This document shows positions 8,757 through 15,772 of a DNA stretch of 64,000 nt, in pieces. How positions within the stretch are numbered: position 1 is the first letter of the stretch; each line of letters starts with the position of its first letter. The stretch comes from Pseudoduganella guangdongensis (GTDB lineage Bacteria > Pseudomonadota > Gammaproteobacteria > Burkholderiales > Burkholderiaceae_D): NCBI RefSeq assembly GCF_009857475.1, contig NZ_WWCJ01000021.1, positions 32,871 to 96,870 on the forward strand, given 5' to 3'. The notes beneath the pieces were generated by a model that was given only the letters and a program-made list of their open reading frames with translations, was not told the DNA's origin and did not search any database. The translations under genes were made by a program, and so were the position numbers.

Positions 8757-9467
8757 TTAGATGGCGCGGCGGACCATCAGTTCCTTGATCTTGCCAATCG
8801 CCTTGTTAGGGTTCAGGCCTTTCGGGCACACGTCGACGCAGTTCATGATCGAGTGGCAGCGGAACAGACGGTATGGGTCTTCCAGGTTGTCCAGGCGCGC
8901 GCCGGTCGCTTCGTCGCGCGAGTCGGCGATGAAGCGGTAGGCTTGCAGCAGGCCGGCCGGGCCGACGAACTTGTCCGGATTCCACCAGAACGATGGGCAG
9001 GAGGTCGAGCAGCAAGCGCACAGGATGCACTCGTACAGGCCGTCCAGCTCTTCGCGTTCCGCAGGCGACTGCAGACGCTCTTTCTCTGGCGGGATCGAGT
9101 CGTTGATCAGGAACGGCTTGATCGAGTGGTACTGCTTGAAGAACTGGGTCATGTCGACGATCAGGTCGCGCACCACCGGCAGGCCTGGCAGCGGGCGCAG
9201 CACGATCGGCTCGCTCAGCTCGTTCAGGTTGGTGGTGCAGGCCAGGCCGTTCTTGCCGTTGATGTTCATCGCGTCGGAACCGCACACGCCTTCGCGGCAG
9301 GAGCGGCGCAGCGACAGCGAGTCGTCAACGTCGGACTTGATGCGCTGCAGTGCGTCCAGCAGCATCTTGTCGGTGTCTTTCAGCTCGACCGTCAGGTCTT
9401 GCATGTAAGGCTTGGCGTCCTTGTCCGGATCGTAGCGGTAAATCTTGAATTTGAGAGTGCGTGCCAT
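8757..9467 (-). CDS. sdhB: Succinate dehydrogenase iron-sulfur subunit
   Basis: 236 residues. Cysteine clusters for three Fe-S centres are present: CREGVCGSDAMNINGKNGLAC for the [2Fe-2S] centre, CILCACCSTSC and CHSIMNCVDVCPKGL for the [4Fe-4S] and [3Fe-4S] centres. It passes electrons from SdhA to ubiquinone in the membrane anchor. The start at 9467 (MARTLKFKIYRYDPD) is chosen over a longer frame that would overlap the sdhA stop, because families begin here. Confidence 0.97.
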   Translation of the reverse strand: MARTLKFKIYRYDPDKDAKPYMQDLTVELKDTDKMLLDALQRIKSDVDDSLSLRRSCREGVCGSDAMNINGKNGLACTTNLNELSEPIVLRPLPGLPVVRDLIVDMTQFFKQYHSIKPFLINDSIPPEKERLQSPAEREELDGLYECILCACCSTSCPSFWWNPDKFVGPAGLLQAYRFIADSRDEATGARLDNLEDPYRLFRCHSIMNCVDVCPKGLNPNKAIGKIKELMVRRAI

Positions 9468-9483
9468 GTTCTGAGGCCCTTGC

Positions 9484-11262
9484 TTAGAAAGTGCGTGGTT
9501 TCGGTTTGAAGGTATCAACCGTCAGCGGTTTGGTGACGACAGCCTTGTATTCCAGGCGGTTGCCTTCCGAGAACCACAGCGTGTGCTTCATCCAGTTGTC
9601 GTCGTCGCGTGCAGGGTGGTCGTCCTGGGCGTGGGCGCCGCGGGATTCCTTACGCGCGTTGGCGGAGACGATGGTTGCCTTGGCGGTTTCGATCAGGTTG
9701 TCCAGTTCCAGCGCTTCCACGCGGGCGGTGTTGAACACCTTGGACTTGTCCTTGTATGAAACGTGCTTGCGACGCTCGTCCAGCTTCATGATCTCTTCCA
9801 CACCCTTGGCCAGCATTTCGTCGGTGCGGAACACGCCGCAGTACTTCTGCATGGCGGCGCGGATGTCGTTGGCGACGTCCTGCACGCGCTCGGAACCGGT
9901 GGAGTTTTCCAGGTGGTCCAGGCGGCCCATGGCGAACTCGGAAGCGTCCTTCGGCAGCGGCTTGTTTTCCTTCTGCTTCAGGTTCTGCGCCACGATGTGG
10001 TTGCCGGCCGCGCGGCCGAACACCACCAGGTCCAGCAGGGAGTTGGTGCCCAGGCGGTTAGCGCCGTGCACGGAGACGCAGGCGCATTCGCCGATGGCGT
10101 ACAGGCCGTTCACGATCTTCTGGGTGCCGTCGCCGTTTGGCGTGACAACCTGGCCGTGGATATTGGTCGGGATACCGCCCATCTGGTAGTGGATGGTTGG
10201 TACGACCGGGATCGGTTCCTTGGTCGCGTCGACGTTGGCGAACTTGTGGCCGATTTCCAGGATCGACGGCAGGCGCTTCTTGATGGTCTCGGAGCCGATA
10301 TGGCGCAGGTCCAGCAGCACGTGGTCCTTGTTCGGACCGCAGCCGCGGCCTTCCTTGATTTCCTGGTCCATCGAGCGCGACACGAAGTCGCGCGGCGCCA
10401 GGTCTTTCAGGGTCGGAGCGTAACGCTCCATGAAACGTTCGCCGTTCGAGTTGATCAGGATGCCGCCTTCGCCGCGCACGCCTTCGGTGATCAGCACGCC
10501 CGCGCCGGACACGCCGGTCGGGTGGAACTGCCAGAATTCCATATCCTGCAGCGGCAGGCCGGCGCGTGCCGCCATACCCATGCCGTCACCGGTGTTGATG
10601 AAGGCGTTGGTGGACGCTGCGAAGATACGGCCAGCGCCGCCGGTTGCGAAGACGGTGGTCTTGGCTTCCAGGATCATGCATTCGCCGGTTTCCATTTCCA
10701 GGGCCACCACGCCGACCACGTCGCCGTCGGCATCGCGCACCAGGTCCAGGGCCATCCACTCAACGAAGAAGTGGGTGCGGGCTTTCACGTTGCGCTGGTA
10801 CAGGGTGTGCAGCAGTGCGTGGCCGGTACGGTCGGCTGCGGCGCAAGCGCGCTGCACAGCCTTCTCGCCGAAGTTCGCGGTGTGGCCGCCGAACGGACGC
10901 TGGTAAATGGTGCCGTCCGGGTTGCGGTCGAACGGCATGCCGAAGTGTTCCAGCTCGTACACGACCTTCGGTGCTTCGCGGCACATGAATTCAATCGCAT
11001 CCTGGTCACCCAGGTAGTCGCCACCTTTGACGGTGTCGAACATGTGCCAGTACCAGTTGTCTTCCGACATATTGCCCAGCGAGGCGCCGATGCCGCCCTG
11101 CGCTGCCACGGTGTGGGAGCGGGTCGGGAACACCTTGGACAGCACGGCCACGTTCAGGCCGGCTTCCGCCAGTTGCAGGGAGGCGCGCATGCCGGAACCG
11201 CCGGCGCCAACGATGACCGCGTCAAAGCGACGGGTTGGGATTGCAGATTTGATAGCTGCCAC
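9484..11262 (-). CDS. sdhA: Succinate dehydrogenase flavoprotein subunit
   Basis: 592 residues. FAD-binding motif VGAGGSGMRASLQLAEAG lies near the N-terminus. SHTVAAQGGIGASLGN includes the His of covalent flavin attachment, and HPTGVSGAGVLITEGVRGEG and RSMDQEIKEGRG belong to the active site. It oxidises succinate to fumarate. It is fourth in the operon from the end, 3 bp after sdhD. Confidence 0.98.
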   Translation of the reverse strand: MAAIKSAIPTRRFDAVIVGAGGSGMRASLQLAEAGLNVAVLSKVFPTRSHTVAAQGGIGASLGNMSEDNWYWHMFDTVKGGDYLGDQDAIEFMCREAPKVVYELEHFGMPFDRNPDGTIYQRPFGGHTANFGEKAVQRACAAADRTGHALLHTLYQRNVKARTHFFVEWMALDLVRDADGDVVGVVALEMETGECMILEAKTTVFATGGAGRIFAASTNAFINTGDGMGMAARAGLPLQDMEFWQFHPTGVSGAGVLITEGVRGEGGILINSNGERFMERYAPTLKDLAPRDFVSRSMDQEIKEGRGCGPNKDHVLLDLRHIGSETIKKRLPSILEIGHKFANVDATKEPIPVVPTIHYQMGGIPTNIHGQVVTPNGDGTQKIVNGLYAIGECACVSVHGANRLGTNSLLDLVVFGRAAGNHIVAQNLKQKENKPLPKDASEFAMGRLDHLENSTGSERVQDVANDIRAAMQKYCGVFRTDEMLAKGVEEIMKLDERRKHVSYKDKSKVFNTARVEALELDNLIETAKATIVSANARKESRGAHAQDDHPARDDDNWMKHTLWFSEGNRLEYKAVVTKPLTVDTFKPKPRTF

Positions 11263-11265
11263 GAT

Positions 11266-11631
11266 TTAAACACTCCACAGAATTTGCAGCGACCAGGCGG
11301 CGCAAGCGATCAGCCAGCCAATGGTAGCGATTTGCAGGAACAGACGCAGGCCAACCGGCTTGATGTAGTCCATCCAGATGTCACGCACGCCAACCCAGGC
11401 GTGGTAGAACAGGGCCAGCAGGGTCACCGCGCTGAACAGCTTGAACCACTGCTGCGCGAACAGGCCTGCCCAACCTTCGTACGAAGGAGTCGACGAGGTG
11501 AAGACCAGGAAGAACAGGACGGCGGTGTAGACCACCATCAGCACGGCGGTCACACGCTGGACCAGCCAATCCTTGACGCCGTAGTGGGCGCCGACAACCA
11601 GGCGTTTTGGGCCGATGTTATTGTTAGCCAT
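11266..11631 (-). CDS. sdhD: Succinate dehydrogenase membrane anchor subunit D
   Basis: 121 residues with three hydrophobic segments (about 27-47, 62-80, 95-117). The segment ALFYHAWVGVRDIWMDYIKP holds the heme b histidine and quinone-site residues of SdhD. It abuts sdhC with no gap and precedes sdhA. Confidence 0.95.
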   Translation of the reverse strand: MANNNIGPKRLVVGAHYGVKDWLVQRVTAVLMVVYTAVLFFLVFTSSTPSYEGWAGLFAQQWFKLFSAVTLLALFYHAWVGVRDIWMDYIKPVGLRLFLQIATIGWLIACAAWSLQILWSV

Positions 11632-12054
11632 TTAGAACACTCCAAACAATTTCAGGGCGACCAGCGCGGTCACGATCACAGTGATCACCAGCACGACGGA
11701 AGCCGACTTGCGCGCGGAATCCTTGTCCAGGCCGATGTGGGCGTCCATGACCAGGTGGCGTACGCCGGCGCAGAAGTGCTGGGTGTAGCCCCAGATCAGG
11801 GCCAGCATGACCAGCTTGGCGATCGGATGGGAGGCGATGATCATGAAGTTGGCGAAGGTGTACTCGGAGCGCAGCGATTCCTGCAGCAGGTACAGCACGA
11901 ATGGCAGCAGCAGGAACATCAGGGCGCCGCTGACGCGGTGCAAGATGGACACGATGCCGGCCAGTGGCAGCCGGTAATTCATCAGATCCGTAACGTGGAT
12001 GTTACGGAATTCTGGCCGCTCTTTTTTTGCGTTATCCCGCACGGCTTCAGTCAT
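11632..12054 (-). CDS. sdhC: Succinate dehydrogenase cytochrome b556 subunit C
   Basis: 140 residues with three membrane helices. SILHRVSGALMF and QHFCAGVRHLVMDAHIG carry the quinone-site and heme-ligand regions. The ATG at 12054 is chosen over an in-frame TTG two codons upstream because AGGGAGG sits 6 bp before it. It is the first gene of the operon; a 137-bp control region separates it from the GntR-type gene. Confidence 0.96.
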   Translation of the reverse strand: MTEAVRDNAKKERPEFRNIHVTDLMNYRLPLAGIVSILHRVSGALMFLLLPFVLYLLQESLRSEYTFANFMIIASHPIAKLVMLALIWGYTQHFCAGVRHLVMDAHIGLDKDSARKSASVVLVITVIVTALVALKLFGVF

Positions 12055-12138
12055 ATACAACCTCCCTATGCTTTATTACAAATGATTTGCCAAAGTTGGC
12101 GAAACTGCGATTTTCGCCGATTTTTGCTGTTCAGACCA

Positions 12139-12156
12139 ATATCTATTGTTAGATAT
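12139..12156. promoter_or_regulatory. Perfect palindrome in the sdh control region
   Basis: ATATCTA-ttgt-TAGATAT, 7-bp perfect arms with a 4-bp spacer, 85 bp before the sdhC ATG. Its symmetry and location suggest an operator for the sdh-gltA operon; the binding protein is not identifiable from the sequence. Confidence 0.5.
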
Positions 12157-12191
12157 CACCAAAAATTCTATTGAAATCTGCTGCAACGCAC

Positions 12192-12977
12192 CTAAATAAG
12201 GTCATTTTGATAATGATGACGCTCCGTCAAGTACAGCCCGCGGCGTAATTCAACGGGCTTATCGCCGTACGTGAACGACACCCGCTCGGCGCACAGCAGC
12301 GGGGTGCCCGCCGCCACGCGCAGCAGCGCGGCGTCGCCGGCTTCGGCACAAACGGCGCGGATTTTCTCCTGCGCGCGGATCATGCGCGTGCCGAATTCGG
12401 ACTCAAACAGGCCGTACATCGGGCCTTTGTATTCATTCAGGCGCTCGGCGGTCAAGCCCTTGAAGATCAGGCCGGGCAGCCAAAGCTCTTCCACGATGGT
12501 CGGCACGCCGTCGAAATTCTGCACCCGCTTGATGTACACCACGGCGTCGCCCGACTTCAGGTCCAGCAGGCGCGCCACTTCGGCCGGCGCGCGCAGGCGC
12601 TTGACTTCAATAAAGGTCGATTCCGGATAATGCGGCACACCTTCGTCCGGCATTAAGCGCAAAAAACGAAAATGCGCGCGCGCCTCATGGTGGGTGGAGA
12701 CGAAGGTGCCCTTCCCTTGCCGGCGCATGACCAGGTTCTCCGCCGCCAGCTCGTCGATCGCCTTGCGCACCGTGCCCTGGCTGACCTTGAAACGGTTGGC
12801 CAGCTCGACTTCGCTCGGGATCATTTCGCCCGGCTTCCATTCGCCGGACTGCAGGCTCTGCGTGATCAGGCCCTTGATTTGCTGGTATAGGGGGGAGAAG
12901 GTGGGGGACGGTTGTCCGCTGGCGGCTGCCACGCCGGTGGCGTCAGAAGTGGTCTGGTTGGGCGTGACGGGATTCAT
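12192..12977 (-). CDS. GntR-family regulator (HutC/UTRA type)
   Basis: 261 residues: a winged HTH (FSPLYQQIKGLITQSLQSGE through GTVRKAIDELAAENLVMRRQ, about residues 27-100) followed by a UTRA ligand domain ending in YLTERHHYQNDLI. The UTRA domain senses a small molecule. The ATG at 12977 is preferred over tandem GTG codons six codons upstream, though no clear ribosome site decides this. It sits between the sdh operon and divergent mdh, so it probably controls TCA-cycle genes. A 16-bp palindrome lies 57 bp upstream. Confidence 0.88.
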   Translation of the reverse strand: MNPVTPNQTTSDATGVAAASGQPSPTFSPLYQQIKGLITQSLQSGEWKPGEMIPSEVELANRFKVSQGTVRKAIDELAAENLVMRRQGKGTFVSTHHEARAHFRFLRLMPDEGVPHYPESTFIEVKRLRAPAEVARLLDLKSGDAVVYIKRVQNFDGVPTIVEELWLPGLIFKGLTAERLNEYKGPMYGLFESEFGTRMIRAQEKIRAVCAEAGDAALLRVAAGTPLLCAERVSFTYGDKPVELRRGLYLTERHHYQNDLI

Positions 12978-13033
12978 AGCCCGGGATTTCACCACAAATA
13001 CCCCTGCGCGTCCAGAAAAACCCTTCAGTTATC

Positions 13034-13049
13034 TGTCTTATATAAGACA
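13034..13049. promoter_or_regulatory. 16-bp palindrome between GntR gene and mdh, likely GntR operator
   Basis: TGTCTTATATAAGACA is perfectly self-complementary. The GT...AC framing fits sites of GntR/HutC proteins. It ends 10 bp before the -35 box of the mdh promoter and is upstream of the GntR gene, so it could serve both. Binding is inferred. Confidence 0.6.
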
Positions 13050-13059
13050 TAAGATAGGA

Positions 13060-13088
13060 TTGACACGCCGCCAACAGAGGCCTAAACT
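13060..13088 (+). promoter_or_regulatory. Sigma-70 promoter of mdh
   Basis: TTGACA at 13060-13065, 17-bp spacer, TAAACT at 13083-13088. It lies about 85 bp before the mdh start. Confidence 0.6.
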
Positions 13089-13172
13089 CGCCGTCGAAGC
13101 TGGTCTGCCCCGACTTAAATTGTCGTATCATTACGAGCTTACACCGTTTTCTATCCACCTTGGAGATTCACC

Positions 13173-14162
13173 ATGGCTAAAACCCCAATGCGTGTTGCCG
13201 TTACCGGCGCCGCCGGCCAGATCGGCTATTCCCTGCTGTTCCGTATCGCCAACGGCGACATGCTGGGCAAAGACCAGCCAGTCATCCTGCAACTGCTGGA
13301 AATCCCTGACGAGAAAGCCCAGAAAGCGCTGAAAGGCGTCATGATGGAAATCGACGACTGCGCGTTCCCGCTGGTCGCCGGCATGACCGCCCACTCCGAC
13401 CCGATGACCGCCTTCAAGGACGCCGACGTTGCCCTGCTGGTTGGCGCGCGCCCACGCGGCCCAGGCATGGAGCGTAAAGACCTGCTGGAAGCCAACGCAC
13501 AGATCTTCACCGTGCAAGGCAAGGCGCTGGACGCCGTCGCTTCCCGCAACGTGAAAGTCCTGGTGGTCGGCAACCCAGCCAACACCAACGCCTACATCGC
13601 CATGAAGTCCGCTCCTTCCCTGCCAGCGAAGAACTTCACCGCCATGCTGCGCCTGGACCACAACCGCGCCCTGTCCCAGATCGCCACCAAGACCGGCAAG
13701 GCCGTCAAGGACATCGAAAAGATGTGCGTATGGGGCAACCACTCCCCAACCATGTACGCCGATTACCGCTTCGCGACCATCGCCGGCGCATCGGTCAAGG
13801 ACATGATCAACGACCAGGAATGGAACGCCAACACCTTCCTGCCAACCGTGGGCAAGCGCGGCGCGGCGATCATCGAAGCACGCGGCCTGTCCTCGGCAGC
13901 TTCGGCCGCTTCGGCAGCGATCGACCACGTGCGTGACTGGGTGCTGGGCACCAACGGCAAGTGGACCACCATGGGCATTCCTTCCGACGGTTCCTACGGC
14001 ATCCCTGAAGGCACCATGTTCGGCTTCCCGGTGACCTGCGAAAACGGCGAATACAAAATCGTCCAGGGCCTGGAAATCGACGAGTTCTCGCAAGAGCGCA
14101 TCAACATCACGCTGAAGGAACTGACCGAAGAGCGTGAAGGCGTGAAGCACCTGCTGCCATAA
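13173..14162 (+). CDS. mdh: Malate dehydrogenase
   Basis: 329 residues, NAD-dependent, of the bacterial group close to cytosolic MDH. Nucleotide motif VTGAAGQIGYSLLFRIANG is at residues 9-27. Substrate and active-site motifs follow: RPRGPGMERKDLL, VGNPANTNA, LDHNRA and WGNHSPTMYADYR with the catalytic His. It interconverts malate and oxaloacetate. GGAGA lies 6 bp before the ATG. It is divergent from the GntR gene and is followed by its own terminator. Confidence 0.98.
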   Translation: MAKTPMRVAVTGAAGQIGYSLLFRIANGDMLGKDQPVILQLLEIPDEKAQKALKGVMMEIDDCAFPLVAGMTAHSDPMTAFKDADVALLVGARPRGPGMERKDLLEANAQIFTVQGKALDAVASRNVKVLVVGNPANTNAYIAMKSAPSLPAKNFTAMLRLDHNRALSQIATKTGKAVKDIEKMCVWGNHSPTMYADYRFATIAGASVKDMINDQEWNANTFLPTVGKRGAAIIEARGLSSAASAASAAIDHVRDWVLGTNGKWTTMGIPSDGSYGIPEGTMFGFPVTCENGEYKIVQGLEIDEFSQERINITLKELTEEREGVKHLLP

Positions 14163-14208
14163 CCGTCTTTTACAGTGGAACCGGTTAAACCACCGATCCG
14201 CCGTACCC

Positions 14209-14240
14209 GCCGCGCTGCCGATGGCAGCGCGGCTGTTGTT
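14209..14240 (+). terminator. Rho-independent terminator of mdh
   Basis: An 11-bp stem (CCGCGCTGCC / GGCAGCGCGG plus one G-C pair) with a 3-base loop, followed by a T-rich tract. It lies inside a longer possible frame of the next gene and argues for that gene's start at 14256. Confidence 0.75.
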
Positions 14241-14255
14241 TCTTCTACCGCACCA

Positions 14256-15257
14256 ATGCATCCATCCGAGGTTTTATTCCAGGGCACACGCCAGCCGCTG
14301 CTGCTTCCCGCCTGCGACCACTACGCAGGCAATGAGAAGCTGATGCGCAAATCCATGGCCCTGCAACAAGAGCTTGGTCCCCTGTTCGACATCACCTTCG
14401 ATTGCGAGGACGGCGCCGCCGCCGGCAACGAGGAATCGCACGCCAAACTGGTCGCCCTGCTGCTGCTGGACGAAGCCAACCAGTTCAACCGCATCGGCGC
14501 CCGCGTGCACGATGTGAACAGCCCCCATTTCGAACGCGACGTCGAGATCATCTGCACCGAGGCGGGCCACAAGCTGGCCTACATCGTGATTCCCAAGCCG
14601 GACGGCGTGCAGGAAGTCGCGCGCGCCATCGAACTGGTGAACAAGCACGCCGCCACGTCCGGCCGCGCCACCCCGCTGCCGGTGCACGTGCTGATCGAGA
14701 CCCACGGCGCCCTGCGCGACGTGCACGATATCGCCGCCCTGCCCCAGGTCGAATGCCTGTCCTTCGGCATCATGGATTTTGTCTCGGCCCACTACGGCGC
14801 CGTGCCGGGCAGCGCCATGCGCACGCCGGGCCAGTTCACCCACCCGCTGGTGGTGCGCGCCAAGCTGGAAATCGCCGCCGCCTGCCATGCGCACGGCAAG
14901 GTGCCGTCGCATAACGTGACGACCGAAATCAAGGATTCCGCCGTGGTAGCCACCGACGCCCAGCGCGCGGCCGCGGAATTCGGCTTCACCCGCATGTGGA
15001 GCATCCACCCGAACCAGATCAAACCGGTGATCAAGGCGTTTACGCCACGGGTTTCCGAGGTCAACGAGGCCGCCACCATCCTGCATGAGGCGGAGAAGGT
15101 ACAGTGGGGCCCCATCAGCCAGCACGGGCGCTTGCACGACCGCGCCAGCTATCGCTATTATTGGACGGTTTTGCAGCGTGCCAAGCTCGCAGGCCTGCCG
15201 CTGCCTGACACCGTTGCCGCCCTGCTCGGGGCGGGCGAAGCCAAAGGAGCCCAATGA
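14256..15257 (+). CDS. HpcH/HpaI aldolase / citrate lyase-type CoA ester lyase
   Basis: 333 residues of the CitE-like TIM-barrel family. Metal and substrate motifs are visible: TFDCEDGAAAGNEE, VLIETHGALRDVHDIAAL and MWSIHPNQIKPVIKAF. Relatives cleave malyl-CoA, citramalyl-CoA or similar esters; the actual substrate is not clear. The ATG at 14256 is chosen because the upstream in-frame GTG would place the mdh terminator in the gene. It overlaps the next gene by 4 bp. Its place between mdh and acnA fits organic-acid metabolism. Confidence 0.82.
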   Translation: MHPSEVLFQGTRQPLLLPACDHYAGNEKLMRKSMALQQELGPLFDITFDCEDGAAAGNEESHAKLVALLLLDEANQFNRIGARVHDVNSPHFERDVEIICTEAGHKLAYIVIPKPDGVQEVARAIELVNKHAATSGRATPLPVHVLIETHGALRDVHDIAALPQVECLSFGIMDFVSAHYGAVPGSAMRTPGQFTHPLVVRAKLEIAAACHAHGKVPSHNVTTEIKDSAVVATDAQRAAAEFGFTRMWSIHPNQIKPVIKAFTPRVSEVNEAATILHEAEKVQWGPISQHGRLHDRASYRYYWTVLQRAKLAGLPLPDTVAALLGAGEAKGAQ

Positions 15258-15757
15258 TGTCGATTTCGAAACTCTTCACCGCCTGCGCCCTGGCATGCAT
15301 CGCAGCCATCGCCGCACCGCTCACCCACGCCGCTGAAAGCGCCGCGCCGGCCAAAGCTGCCGCCAAGCCCGCCGCCAAAGTCCCGGCCAAAAAGCCCGTC
15401 TCGAAGAAAGCCAAAGCCGCCGCCGGCGCTGCGGCAGCTGGCGCGGCCGGTGCCGCCATGGCCGAGGGCGAGCCGAGCGTGGCCGAGCACAAGGCCACCG
15501 ACTACGCCTGCGAACTGGGCAACAAGATCACCATTTACAGCCATGCCGACGATAGCAACAGCATCGCGCTGCGCTGGAAGAACCGCCTGCACCGCCTGAC
15601 TCGCGAAGCCACCACCACCGGTGCGCAGCGCTTCGAGAACAAGCTGGCAGGCCTGATCTGGATCGGCATTCCTGCCAAAGGCATGCTGCTGGATTCCAAG
15701 GTGAACCGCCAACTGGCAAACGAATGCAAATCATCTGAACAAGCGCTCGGACTTTAA
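15254..15757 (+). CDS. Small exported protein, MliC/lysozyme-inhibitor-like C-terminus
   Basis: 167 residues. A signal peptide (residues about 1-26, cleavage near THAAES) is followed by an Ala/Lys/Pro-rich linker to about residue 72. The compact C-terminal domain runs from YACELGNKITIYSHADD to LANECKS with two cysteines, and its spacing recalls membrane-bound lysozyme inhibitors of the MliC family. That similarity is weak, so the function is open. The start codon overlaps the previous stop (ATGA), suggesting translational coupling. Confidence 0.6.
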   Translation: MMSISKLFTACALACIAAIAAPLTHAAESAAPAKAAAKPAAKVPAKKPVSKKAKAAAGAAAAGAAGAAMAEGEPSVAEHKATDYACELGNKITIYSHADDSNSIALRWKNRLHRLTREATTTGAQRFENKLAGLIWIGIPAKGMLLDSKVNRQLANECKSSEQALGL

Positions 15758-15772
15758 TTACAAGGAGAGGTC

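Noticed and set aside
9763..12174. 803-codon open frame on the plus strand opposite sdhA-D-C
   Set aside because: Antisense shadow of the conserved sdh genes caused by GC-rich third positions; His/Val/Gln-rich, with no family motif.
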